From: Hoeflea_A sp963921345
GTDB lineage: Bacteria; Pseudomonadota; Alphaproteobacteria; Rhizobiales; Rhizobiaceae
Reading direction: 5' to 3'
DNA: 64,000 bases
Assembly: GCA_963921345.3 (NCBI GenBank)
Contig: CAWUFE020000007.1
Coordinates: 3,596,001 to 3,660,000 of the forward strand
Shown: piece after piece, positions 33,578 to 42,254 of the stretch
Layout of the letters: every line of letters starts with the position of its first letter
Numbering within the stretch: position 1 is the stretch's first letter
Made by a program: the position numbers and the translations under genes
Notes under the pieces: model-generated
Seen by the model: only the letters and a program-made list of their open reading frames with translations
Databases searched by the model: none
What the model was told of the DNA's origin: nothing

Positions 33578-34372
33578 ATGGAAGAACTGCTCGATCTCGG
33601 CCGGTACCCGCTCCACAAGCCGGAGAGCGAAGACTACCGTAATCTTGTGCTGCGCTGCCGGGAGGCGCTGCGTGCGAACGGCATGTACGACCTGCCGGGA
33701 TTTTTTCACGACCACGTAGTCAAAGCGGCCGCGGAAGCGGTGAAACCGGCCATGGCAACCGAGGCGTATCGGCATGCCCGGACGCACAACATCTATTTCG
33801 AGGATTCCGTTCCGGGCCTTCCCGACGACCATCCCGCGCTGAAAAAGGTCGAGACGGTCAACCACACCCTTTGCGCCGACCAACTCGGCGACAACCCGGT
33901 CATCAGGCTCTACGAGTGGGAGCCCTTCGCCGATTTTCTCGCGGCCACCATGAGCAAGGAAAAGCTCTACCCCATGATCGACCCGATCGGCAGGGTGAAC
34001 GTTCAGGCAAGCTATGAAGGAGAAGCGCTGAACTGGCATTTCGACCGGTCGGAATTCACCACCACGATGCTGCTTCAGGCGCCCGAAGAGGGTGGCGAAC
34101 TGGAATATCGGTCCGATCTGCGCACGCCCGAAGATCCCAACTACGACGGCGTGGCAGCCGTATTGAGCGGCGAAGACCCGTATATCAGGCGGATCAGACT
34201 GACCCCGGGTACGCTGAACGTGTTCAAGGGTGTCAACACGATGCACCGGGTCGTGCCGGTGAAGGGTCCGAAGGAGCGGATCGTCACCATCTTCACCTTC
34301 TACGAACGGCCCGGGGTGACGCTGACGCCGGAGGAGCAAATGGGCTTTTTCGGAAGAACAGCAGCGGCCTGA
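33578..34372 (+). CDS. Fe(II)/2-oxoglutarate-dependent oxygenase
   Basis: A 264-aa cytoplasmic oxygenase. The facial triad is visible as H154-x-D156 (LNWHFDRSEF) and H223 (TMHRVVPV), with the 2-oxoglutarate-binding Arg234 in KERIVTIFTF. It belongs to the HalD/ArpA-like group by appearance and would hydroxylate a small molecule while decarboxylating 2-oxoglutarate. The next gene, an alpha/beta hydrolase, follows after 84 bp. The regulator gene upstream is divergent. Substrate unknown; amino acids are common substrates of this group. Confidence 0.85.
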   Translation: MEELLDLGRYPLHKPESEDYRNLVLRCREALRANGMYDLPGFFHDHVVKAAAEAVKPAMATEAYRHARTHNIYFEDSVPGLPDDHPALKKVETVNHTLCADQLGDNPVIRLYEWEPFADFLAATMSKEKLYPMIDPIGRVNVQASYEGEALNWHFDRSEFTTTMLLQAPEEGGELEYRSDLRTPEDPNYDGVAAVLSGEDPYIRRIRLTPGTLNVFKGVNTMHRVVPVKGPKERIVTIFTFYERPGVTLTPEEQMGFFGRTAAA

Positions 34373-34456
34373 CAGGGCTCGGCGGCAACCCCATTGTCGG
34401 CCCTCGCCTTCGTCCTGTAGGTTTCGCCTCGGGGACCGAGGACGAGGACCAAGCAG

Positions 34457-35347
34457 ATGAAGTCAGTCAGGGCCGGGGTGCTGGATATCGGCTATTTCGA
34501 AAGCGGATCGGAAGACGGTCCGCCGGTCATCCTGCTTCACGGCTTTCCCTATGACGCGCGCGCCTATGACGGCGTCTCCGAGCGGCTGGCCGGGGACGGA
34601 TTTCGCTGCCTCGCGCCGTTCCTGCGCGGTTACGGCCCGACTCGCTTTCTTTCGCCGGACACGATGCGCTCCGGCCAGCAGGCGGCGCTGGCCGCCGATC
34701 TCGCGGCCTTCATGGACGCGCTCTCAATCGATCGTGCCCTGCTCGGCGGCTATGACTGGGGCGGCAGGGCCGTCTGCATCGCGGCGGCACTCTGGCCCGA
34801 GCGGGTGAAGGGCCTCGTCAGTTGCGGCGCCGGCTACAATATTCAGGACATCCCCAATGCCTGGCGCCCGGCCCCGCCCGAGGAAGAGGCCCGCTATTGG
34901 TACATATATTACTTCCACACGGAGCGGGGACGAGCCGGACTGTCGGAGAACCGGCGTGACCTCTGCCGCTATATCTGGTCGCTGTGGTCGCCGAGCTGGA
35001 CCTTCGACGATGCGACCTATGACGCCAGCGCACCGTCGTTCGACAACCCGGATTTCGTCGAAATCGTCCTGCATTCCTACCGACATCGCTTCGGCGGCAT
35101 TCCCGGCGATCCGGCCCTGGATGCGATCGAGGCGCAGCTTGCCGAGCAGCCGGACATAAAGGTCCCCAGTGTCGTGCTGCAGGGGATGGACGACACCGTC
35201 GACCCGCCGGCTGCGGAGGATCTCGACCGCCCTCACTTCAAGGGGCCTTACCAACGGAAGGTCCTTGCCGGCACCGGCCACAATCTGCCGCAGGAAGCAC
35301 CGGGGGAATTCGCTGCGGCGATCCTGTCGCTCACCGACCCGAAATAG
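34457..35347 (+). CDS. Alpha/beta hydrolase with Asp nucleophile (haloalkane dehalogenase / epoxide hydrolase-like)
   Basis: A 296-aa cytosolic alpha/beta hydrolase. The oxyanion region is LLHGFPYDAR (about 26-35). The nucleophile elbow is GGYDWGG with Asp100, which indicates the dehalogenase/epoxide hydrolase branch rather than a Ser esterase. The catalytic His lies in GTGHNLPQEAPGEF near the C-terminus, and a charge-relay Asp is likely in LQGMDDTVDPP. AGGACC-AAGCAG precedes the start. It probably acts with the 2OG oxygenase upstream and is followed by an AraC regulator. Confidence 0.9.
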   Translation: MKSVRAGVLDIGYFESGSEDGPPVILLHGFPYDARAYDGVSERLAGDGFRCLAPFLRGYGPTRFLSPDTMRSGQQAALAADLAAFMDALSIDRALLGGYDWGGRAVCIAAALWPERVKGLVSCGAGYNIQDIPNAWRPAPPEEEARYWYIYYFHTERGRAGLSENRRDLCRYIWSLWSPSWTFDDATYDASAPSFDNPDFVEIVLHSYRHRFGGIPGDPALDAIEAQLAEQPDIKVPSVVLQGMDDTVDPPAAEDLDRPHFKGPYQRKVLAGTGHNLPQEAPGEFAAAILSLTDPK

Positions 35348-35459
35348 GATCGGGTGGGGGCAAAAACGCTCACTCGAGGCGCGGAACGTACGCCATCCAG
35401 GCGGTTGTGTTGACAGGGTGTCGGACGCGACAACATACTGGCTTCCAGGGAGATATACG

Positions 35460-36425
35460 ATGACGCGGGTCCTGGAGGAACGCCGCTGGTCCACTACGCA
35501 TGCAGCCCGGGGAACAGCGGCAGACTATTGGCAGGAGGCTCACCTCGACGCCTTCTTCGAAATGGAAGTGGCGGTCGAGCGCACCGAGGATTTTCGCGCG
35601 TCCATCGTCCAGACGCCGGCAGGCCCCATCAGCCTCAGCCGCCTCGAACTCAACAGCCGCCAGCACCTTTCACGCTCGCGCCGTTCCATCGCCAGATGCA
35701 ACCGGCACCACTTCGAGTTCATCGTCATGCTCGAAGGGCAGACCCTGTTGCGGCAACAGGGCCGCGAGCAGGTCCTGACAGCCGGCGAATCCGTGCTCGT
35801 CGACAACCGCGTACCCTATGAATTGCAGACGTCGGACAGTTCGAAGAACCTGGTCTTCCATATGCCCATTCCGTGGCTTGACCTGTGGGCCCCGTCATCG
35901 ACCGATATCTGCGCGCGGGTCATACGCGAGGACACGCCCTGGGCCAAGGTGGTCAATGCCATGACCGTGAGCATCTCGGAGATGCAGGGAAGCGACGATT
36001 TCGGCCGGCTTCAACTGTATGCGGAGCAACTGACAAGCGCGATATCGCTCGCCCTTGCAGAAACGGAAAATCCCGTTGCGGGGACCGGCGCCGATCCCAT
36101 CTTCCTGCGTGCGCGGGAGGCGCTGAGAAGCTGCGCTCACGATCCGGAATTCAACGTGCACATGCTGGCCGGGCAGTTGAACATCTCGGTCCGGTACCTG
36201 CACAAGATCTTCGCGGCGCACGGCACCACCTTCAGTGCGGAACTGTTTGCGATGCGCCTCGATCGGGCCGGCCAGATGCTGCGCGACGCCCGCTTTGCGA
36301 AGCTGCCGATCGGCGAAATCGGCTGGCGGGCCGGCTTCGCCGACCAAAGCCATTTCTCACGACGGTTTCGCGACCATTTCGGCGTTCCGCCGGGGAAGTA
36401 CCGCCTGGAGCGCCTGCCGCAATGA
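35460..36425 (+). CDS. AraC family transcriptional regulator
   Basis: A 321-aa regulator. The N-terminal part is an AraC-binding-like cupin (about 50-170, FEFIVMLEGQTLLRQQGREQ). The C-terminal double HTH (about 220-321) has MLAGQLNISVRYLHKIFAAHG and IGEIGWRAGFADQSHFSRRFRDHFG, the standard AraC signature. The ATG at 35460 was chosen because it begins a natural N-terminus after a GGAG-containing leader (CCAGGGAGATATACG). The gene follows the hydrolase on the same strand and faces the alcohol dehydrogenase operon. Confidence 0.93.
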   Translation: MTRVLEERRWSTTHAARGTAADYWQEAHLDAFFEMEVAVERTEDFRASIVQTPAGPISLSRLELNSRQHLSRSRRSIARCNRHHFEFIVMLEGQTLLRQQGREQVLTAGESVLVDNRVPYELQTSDSSKNLVFHMPIPWLDLWAPSSTDICARVIREDTPWAKVVNAMTVSISEMQGSDDFGRLQLYAEQLTSAISLALAETENPVAGTGADPIFLRAREALRSCAHDPEFNVHMLAGQLNISVRYLHKIFAAHGTTFSAELFAMRLDRAGQMLRDARFAKLPIGEIGWRAGFADQSHFSRRFRDHFGVPPGKYRLERLPQ

Positions 36426-36437
36426 GCGGATCACCCG

Positions 36438-37538
36438 CTACACCATGCGCACCACCGGCTTGACGACGGTTCCGGCTTCGGAATCGTCGATGGCCCGATT
36501 GATGTCGTCGAAATCGTAATAGGTGATCAGCCGATCGTAGGGAAAGCGCCCCTGACGGTTCAGGTCGATCAGTCGCGGAATGAAAACATCCGGATTGGAA
36601 TCGCCCTCGACGATTCCGCGCAGGCTACGCCCACCGGCGAGCATGAACAGCAGATCGACCGGCAGGGTCGAGCCCGGCGGAAAAGACCCGACCATGCCGC
36701 ACACGCCGCGCAAGGCCAACGACGCCAGGGCGGTGCCGACCACTTCCGGACGCCCCGTTGCTTCGAAGGCGTGGGTGACACCCGTTCCGGTCAACGCCAA
36801 AATCGCTTCGTCCGGTCTTTCGTTGGCGGCATCGATGCTGTGTGTCGCGCCCAGTTCCATCGCCATGTCGAGCCGCGCCGGCACCACGTCGACCGCGATG
36901 ATCGTGGCCGCTCCGACCAGTCGCGCCGCCATGATCGCGCTCAAGCCGACCGATCCGGCGCCGAAAACAGCTATCTTGTCGCCGATGCCGACCTCCAGCG
37001 CGTTGATGACCGCGCCGGCGCCGGTTTGAATTCCGCAGGCGAGCGGCCCGAGCGCCTCGAGGTTGGCCGTCTTGTCGACCTTCACGGCGTTCTGCTCATT
37101 GCAAAGGACATGATCGGCAAAGGAGGACTGGCCGAAAAAATTGCCGTGGACAAGACCTTCCGAGGCGCGCAACGGGCTCGAGCCGTCGACGCGGCGGGCA
37201 CCGAAGTTCAGCTCACGGCCGGCAAAACAATAGGCGGCGGCGTCTTCCAGACAGGACGGACAACTGCCACAGGAATTGAACGTCATGACCACGTGGTCGC
37301 CCGGCGCGACCTTGGTTACCGACGATCCAACTGCCTTGACGATGCCGGCGCCTTCATGTCCGAGCACCACGGGCTGCGGCACCGGAAAAACCTGATCGCG
37401 CATGGCGATATCCGTATGGCAGACGCCGGTTGCAACCACCTTCACCAGGATCTCGTTGGCGCGCGGCGCATCGAGTTCCAGGGTTTCGATCGAAAGCGGC
37501 GCATGCTTGGCGCGGGCAACGGCGGCGCGGATTTCCAT
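36438..37538 (-). CDS. Zinc-dependent alcohol dehydrogenase (aryl-alcohol dehydrogenase-like)
   Basis: A 366-aa medium-chain NAD(P)-dependent dehydrogenase. Catalytic zinc site CHTDIAMRD (Cys39 and following) and GHEGAGIV; structural zinc cysteines in SCGSCPSCLEDAAAYC; Rossmann motif GAGSVG. The substrate segment resembles aryl- and benzyl-alcohol dehydrogenases. It is the last gene of the sugar-type ABC importer operon, 41 bp after the ATPase, so it may oxidise an imported polyol or alcohol. Confidence 0.93.
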   Translation of the reverse strand: MEIRAAVARAKHAPLSIETLELDAPRANEILVKVVATGVCHTDIAMRDQVFPVPQPVVLGHEGAGIVKAVGSSVTKVAPGDHVVMTFNSCGSCPSCLEDAAAYCFAGRELNFGARRVDGSSPLRASEGLVHGNFFGQSSFADHVLCNEQNAVKVDKTANLEALGPLACGIQTGAGAVINALEVGIGDKIAVFGAGSVGLSAIMAARLVGAATIIAVDVVPARLDMAMELGATHSIDAANERPDEAILALTGTGVTHAFEATGRPEVVGTALASLALRGVCGMVGSFPPGSTLPVDLLFMLAGGRSLRGIVEGDSNPDVFIPRLIDLNRQGRFPYDRLITYYDFDDINRAIDDSEAGTVVKPVVRMV

Positions 37539-37579
37539 TGACGTGCTCCTGTGCGGACTTCACGGCCCGGGAGGGCCGG

Positions 37580-38320
37580 TCAGGTCATGACGACCTGCCG
37601 GGTGACTTCCTCGATGGTGGTATTCGCCTTCTCGATCTCGAAGCGAACCGCTCCCCGGTTCATCACCACGAACCGATCGCAGACCTGGAATGCGTGATAG
37701 ATGTTGTGGGTGACGAGGGCGCTGGAAACGCCTTCCCGCTTGAGCTGCAGGACATAGTCGAGCAGCCGTTCGGTCTCGCGCACCGAAAGGGCCGAGGTCG
37801 GTTCGTCGAGCAGCAGGATGCGGCTCTTGAAATAGACCGCCCGGGCAATCGCAACCGCCTGTTTCTGCCCGCCGGACAGGAGACCGACCTCCTTTTCCGG
37901 ATCGTCGATGCCGGAGATGTGAACCGCATGCTCGAGCACCCGCATGGAGGCTTCGAGCATTTGGCTCTTTTTCATCAATCCGCCCCACCCGACGATCTCT
38001 CGTCCGAGAAAGATATTGCGGGCGATGGACATGGAATCGACCAGCGCGGTGTCCTGGTAGATGGTCTCGATGCCGGCCCTGACCGAGTCCTGATGACTGT
38101 CGATGGCTGCCGGACGGCCGTCGACGTGGAAGGTACCGGCATTGGGTCGAACCACGCCGGAAATGACCTTGATCAGGGTGGACTTGCCGGCACCGTTGTC
38201 CCCCAGCAGGCCGATGACTTCGCCTGGACGAATGGTGAAGGTGACGTCGCGAAGCGCGTGGAGCGCTGCATAGTTCTTCACGATGTTGCGGGCTTCGAAA
38301 ATGGGCGCGTCTTCGGTCAT
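37580..38320 (-). CDS. ABC transporter ATP-binding protein, sugar (CUT2) type
   Basis: A 246-aa single-domain ATPase with Walker A GDNGAGKS, signature LSGGQKQAVAIARA, Walker B LLLDEPTSAL and a late switch region LVTHNIYHA. CUT2 ATPases usually contain two cassettes; single-cassette versions such as this also occur (FrcA type). The start MTEDAPIF is four bases after the permease stop. Confidence 0.93.
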   Translation of the reverse strand: MTEDAPIFEARNIVKNYAALHALRDVTFTIRPGEVIGLLGDNGAGKSTLIKVISGVVRPNAGTFHVDGRPAAIDSHQDSVRAGIETIYQDTALVDSMSIARNIFLGREIVGWGGLMKKSQMLEASMRVLEHAVHISGIDDPEKEVGLLSGGQKQAVAIARAVYFKSRILLLDEPTSALSVRETERLLDYVLQLKREGVSSALVTHNIYHAFQVCDRFVVMNRGAVRFEIEKANTTIEEVTRQVVMT

Positions 38321-38324
38321 CGCA

Positions 38325-39374
38325 CTACGCCTTCGGCCTGAGCATCTGATTGGCGATGACGGACAGGACGATGAGGCCGCCAACGAAGATGTCCAGGTAA
38401 AAACCGGGCGCCTGGATCAGCAGAAGCACGTCCTGGATGGTGAACACCAGCGCGGTTCCGAGCATGAACCCGATCACCGATCCACGGCCGCCGGTCAGCG
38501 CGGCACCGCCGATGACGCAGGCGGCGATGGCCTTGAGCTCGAGGCCCAGGCCGCCGCCGGGTTGAACACTGCCGACGCGGGTCATCGCGATGATGCCGGC
38601 CAGCGCGGCAAAGCCGCCGGCGATGGCAAATCCGATCATCTTGACCCGGACCGGGTCGATGCCGATCGCCGTGGCGGCGGACGCGTTGCCGCCTGCGGCG
38701 AAGAAGTGATTGCCGATCTTGTGATGGTGCAGCATCACATAGCAAAGCAAACCGAGACCGATGAACCACAGAAAGCTCGTGTCGATCAGCCAGACCGGTG
38801 TTCCGAAAACAGCCTTGAACTCCGGTTCCGGCCGAAAGCTCTTGGACGTCGCGCCATGGTAGAGGAGCGTCATGCCTTTCCAGACGAGCATCGCTCCCAG
38901 GGTCACGATGAAAGACGGGATGCTGAACCTAAGGGAAACGAACCCGTTCACGAGCCCCGCCAGAACACCCACCGCAACGCCGACCAGCAGAGCGGCAAAA
39001 GCCGGCATTCCGACGCCCTCCGCCAGGCCCGGAACCTGCGCGGCCAAAGTCGCCGTCACAACGGCGCAAAAGGTATAGAGCGCACCGACCGACAGGTCGA
39101 ACTCGCCGCAAACCATCAAGAGCCCGACGCCCAACGCCATGATCCCCAGCGGCGCGACGGATTTCAGCAGTACCCGGATGTTGGGCTCCGACAGGTACCG
39201 GAACTGCTCCGGCCACAACAGAGCCGCGACGATACATGCGGCCTGCACGGCCAGAAACAGAACCAGAATTGGTCCCTCCGGCATGCCGATCAGATTCCTC
39301 AGGAACGGCACGCGCCTGCGGTAGGTCGAAGCCTGCACATCACTTACCGGGGTCATCTGATGGTCCGTGAACAA
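38325..39374 (-). CDS. ABC transporter permease, sugar (CUT2, RbsC/FrcC) type
   Basis: A 349-aa inner-membrane permease with about ten helices and the family segments GEFDLSVGALYTFCAVV, GFVSLRFSIPSFIVTLGAML and ACVIGGAALTGGRGSVIG. Two starts are possible, the first ATG and an ATG six codons later (MTPVSDVQ); neither has a strong ribosome site. It is the second gene of a four-gene operon. Confidence 0.93.
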   Translation of the reverse strand: MFTDHQMTPVSDVQASTYRRRVPFLRNLIGMPEGPILVLFLAVQAACIVAALLWPEQFRYLSEPNIRVLLKSVAPLGIMALGVGLLMVCGEFDLSVGALYTFCAVVTATLAAQVPGLAEGVGMPAFAALLVGVAVGVLAGLVNGFVSLRFSIPSFIVTLGAMLVWKGMTLLYHGATSKSFRPEPEFKAVFGTPVWLIDTSFLWFIGLGLLCYVMLHHHKIGNHFFAAGGNASAATAIGIDPVRVKMIGFAIAGGFAALAGIIAMTRVGSVQPGGGLGLELKAIAACVIGGAALTGGRGSVIGFMLGTALVFTIQDVLLLIQAPGFYLDIFVGGLIVLSVIANQMLRPKA

Positions 39375-39428
39375 TCATCTCAATCAGCGGGCGAGGCCCC
39401 CAACGATCCCGTTGAGGGCCCCGTCCAG

Positions 39429-40406
39429 TCAGCGTGTCTTGGATGCCCACCGCTCCGCAGCGCCGACATTTGAACTGTCCAGCATCCCGATGCCGCCCGT
39501 CTTGATCGTCGACGGATGCAGTCCGTATTTCGCCTGTAGGGCCAGTTGCGTCACCGCCAGGTATCCCTGGCTGTAGGGCTGCTGGTCCATGGTCGCCGTG
39601 ATGCGACCGGATTTGATGCCGTCGATGATCGGCGTCGAGACGTCGAAACCGCCGATTGCCGGCTGAACACCGGCATCGTCCGAAGCCGTCACGGCGACCG
39701 ACATGGGAACGACGCCAAGACCGACGATGGCCTTGGTGTCGGGATGGCCGATCAGATATTGCGTCAGGACGTTCAGAGCGTTGGCCTGATCGACGCCGGT
39801 TCCGAGGATCTCGGTTTTGGCACCAACCTCGTCCATCGCCCTGGCGACACCTTCGTGGCGCTTGACGGCGTACACGGCTTCGGGGAATTCAACCGGGGTG
39901 AACACCAGATCACCCTGGCCGATGTCGAAATCCGCAATCAGCCGCTTGCCGATCAGATAGCCGGCCTCGACAAAATCCTGCCCGACATAGGAAAGCGCGC
40001 AGCTCCTTCCGGCATCGCCCTCGGAATCGTCGATGTTGTGGATGATGACGTTGATGCCGGCCGCGGCCGCCGAGCAGGCCACTTCGTCGAAGGCGCTGTC
40101 ATCCCAGACGGAAATCGCAATCCCGTCGACCTGGTTGGCGATCGCCGTTTCGACTATGTCGTTCATCTTGGCGGTGTCGCCCTCGCCATACTGGATGTCG
40201 AGCGTGATGCCCTGTTGCGCCGCCGCGTCCCGGGCACCCGCAACCGAAGGCACGAAAAACTCGGCATCGGCGCCAAGCCAGACGACGAAGGTTATGTCGA
40301 TGCCGGACCAGTCATGATCGGCATCCGCAGAATGAGCGGCGCTGCCGGCCAAAAGCCCGGCGGCCAGTGCGCCGATTGCGGTACCCCGCGTTAACAGTCT
40401 TTTCAT
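39429..40406 (-). CDS. Sugar-type ABC transporter substrate-binding protein
   Basis: A 325-aa periplasmic binding protein. The signal peptide spans about 1-28 (IGALAAGLLAGSAAHSADA), and the mature part follows the RbsB-like plan (DITFVVWLG, DGIAISVWDDSAF, GFDVSTPIIDGIKSG). The start MKRLLTRG has GGGAGGAC six to eight bases before it; a longer upstream frame lacks this and would hide the signal peptide. It is the first gene of the importer / alcohol dehydrogenase operon. The ligand is unknown, probably a sugar or polyol. Confidence 0.92.
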   Translation of the reverse strand: MKRLLTRGTAIGALAAGLLAGSAAHSADADHDWSGIDITFVVWLGADAEFFVPSVAGARDAAAQQGITLDIQYGEGDTAKMNDIVETAIANQVDGIAISVWDDSAFDEVACSAAAAGINVIIHNIDDSEGDAGRSCALSYVGQDFVEAGYLIGKRLIADFDIGQGDLVFTPVEFPEAVYAVKRHEGVARAMDEVGAKTEILGTGVDQANALNVLTQYLIGHPDTKAIVGLGVVPMSVAVTASDDAGVQPAIGGFDVSTPIIDGIKSGRITATMDQQPYSQGYLAVTQLALQAKYGLHPSTIKTGGIGMLDSSNVGAAERWASKTR

Positions 40407-40748
40407 CTCGTCCTCCCGAACGTTGTTTCTCCCACACGCCGATCTTCCCGGGTCGAATCCGGGGGCGTTTCTCAGCCGCTCAGCCTGGACGACAAGACTA
40501 GATATGAACGCTCCTCCTGGCATTGATTGACACCGGCCTTTTTGTTGTCTGGAAGCGCCCTGAATTTGCTCGGGCGTGCCGTGAATTCACTCCGTCAGGC
40601 CTTGAAAACCGGCGGCTCTCCGTCATGCATCCTGAATGTGAAGGGCTCTCAGGGACCAAGGGTTTTGCAGCCTCAGTCAATGCCGGCGTCCCGCGGCTGG
40701 CGTAACCTCACAGACGCGAGATTCCGGTACCGGCAAGGGATGGTGGTG
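40407..40748. promoter_or_regulatory. Divergent intergenic region, ABC importer / aldehyde dehydrogenase
   Basis: About 340 bp holding the promoters of two divergent units. A TTGACA (40527-40532) has no good -10 at the right distance. CCGGTACCGG (40724-40733) is a perfect palindrome just before the aldehyde dehydrogenase start. No gene is supported. Confidence 0.4.
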
Positions 40749-42245
40749 ATGAACGATACCGCTGCGGCGACGCAAACGTCCGACAATATGGGCCTTATCA
40801 ACGGAGCCGTCGACTGGAAGAGAAAGGTGCTTGCCGGCGGCTGGGTTTCGGCAAACGAGGGATTGGATGTCCGAGAGCCGGCGACAGGAGATATCCTGGC
40901 GACGGTCGGCGTCGCTGAACCGGACCATATCCGGCAGGCGCTCGACGAAGCGGCTTCGGCACAAGTCGCCTGGGCCGAAACCGACCCTGACAAACGGGCT
41001 CGGATCCTGTTGGAAGCGGCTCGTCTGCTGGACGCGCACCGCGGCGAACTGGTTCCCTGGATCGTCAGGGAAACCGGCGGGATAGCACCCAAGGCTCAGT
41101 TCGAGATCAATGCCAGTATCGCCGAGCTGCGCCACGCCGCTTCCCTGAACTATCACGAGCCCGGAGCGCTGCTGCACAGTCCGGATCCGGGTCGAACGAG
41201 TTTTGCACGGCGTGTGCCCGTCGGACTTGTCGTGGTTATCACGCCGTGGAACTTCCCTTTCGTGCTCGGGATGCGCTCGGTGGCGCCGGCGCTCGCGCTC
41301 GGAAACGCCGTGCTCCTGAAGCCCGACCCGCACACGCCCGTATCGGGTGGCGTCATGCTTGCCCGGCTTTTCCAGGAAGCTGGTCTGCCCGACGGGTTGC
41401 TCGCCATGTTGTCGGGCGGCGCTTCGGTCGGTGAGGCACTGGTAACGGCCGAGGAGCCGCGCATGGTCACCTTCACCGGTTCGACCGCGGTGGGACGGCG
41501 CGTCGGCGAGCTGGCCGGACGAAACCTCAAAAGGGTCGCGCTCGAACTCGGCGGCAACGGCGCCATGATCGTCCTCGACGATGCCGATATCGACGGCGCG
41601 ATCTCCTGCGGATCGTTCGGATCGTTCTCCCACCAGGGCCAGGTCTGCATGGCGACGGGGCGGCACATCGTTCACCGGTCCGTTGTCGAGGAATACACCA
41701 GGAAGCTGGCGGAAAAAGCCATGACGTTGCCGGTCGGGAACCCAGCGACCGATCAAGTCGCCCTCGGTCCCATCATCAACAATCGGCAGATCGAGCGCAT
41801 CGACCGGATTGTCCGGGAGAGTATCGAACAGGGGGCCACTCTCGTCGTCGGCGGCCGCCGCGACGACCCCTATTTCTATCCCACGGTGCTTGCCGGGGTC
41901 AGACCGGGCATGCCCGCCTTCGACGAGGAGATTTTCGGACCGGTCGCGCCGATCGTCGAAGCAGAGGACGACGAGGAAGCGGTCGAACTCGCCAACAACA
42001 CGGCCTACGGACTTTCGGCAAGCGTTCAGTCGCGCTCCTTCGGCCGCGCCCACGCGCTGGCGCGGCGGCTGAAGGTCGGTATGGTCCATATCAACGATCA
42101 GACCATCAACGACCTGCCGCAGATTCCGATGGGCGGCCGCGGCCAATCCGGCAACGGATCGCGCTTCGGCACCATCAACAATATCGAGGAATTCACAGAA
42201 TATCAGTGGATGACCATGAGCGCAGAGGCGCCCCCCTACCCTTGA
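40749..42245 (+). CDS. Aldehyde dehydrogenase (benzaldehyde dehydrogenase-like)
   Basis: A 498-aa NAD(P)-dependent aldehyde dehydrogenase. Cofactor region VVITPWNFPF, general base Glu in RVALELGGNGAM and nucleophile Cys in SHQGQVCMATG are all intact, and the C-terminal PMGGRGQSGNGSRFG matches benzaldehyde/vanillin-type members. AAGGG is well spaced for the ATG at 40749; an in-frame ATG three codons earlier (40740) is possible. It is divergent from the sugar-type importer operon that carries the alcohol dehydrogenase, so the two could act in sequence on an imported alcohol. Confidence 0.92.
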   Translation: MNDTAAATQTSDNMGLINGAVDWKRKVLAGGWVSANEGLDVREPATGDILATVGVAEPDHIRQALDEAASAQVAWAETDPDKRARILLEAARLLDAHRGELVPWIVRETGGIAPKAQFEINASIAELRHAASLNYHEPGALLHSPDPGRTSFARRVPVGLVVVITPWNFPFVLGMRSVAPALALGNAVLLKPDPHTPVSGGVMLARLFQEAGLPDGLLAMLSGGASVGEALVTAEEPRMVTFTGSTAVGRRVGELAGRNLKRVALELGGNGAMIVLDDADIDGAISCGSFGSFSHQGQVCMATGRHIVHRSVVEEYTRKLAEKAMTLPVGNPATDQVALGPIINNRQIERIDRIVRESIEQGATLVVGGRRDDPYFYPTVLAGVRPGMPAFDEEIFGPVAPIVEAEDDEEAVELANNTAYGLSASVQSRSFGRAHALARRLKVGMVHINDQTINDLPQIPMGGRGQSGNGSRFGTINNIEEFTEYQWMTMSAEAPPYP

Positions 42246-42254
42246 AGACGAGCG

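Noticed and set aside
40527..40555. Possible sigma-70 promoter starting with TTGACA
   Set aside because: The hexamer 17 bases downstream is TGGAAG, far from a -10 box.
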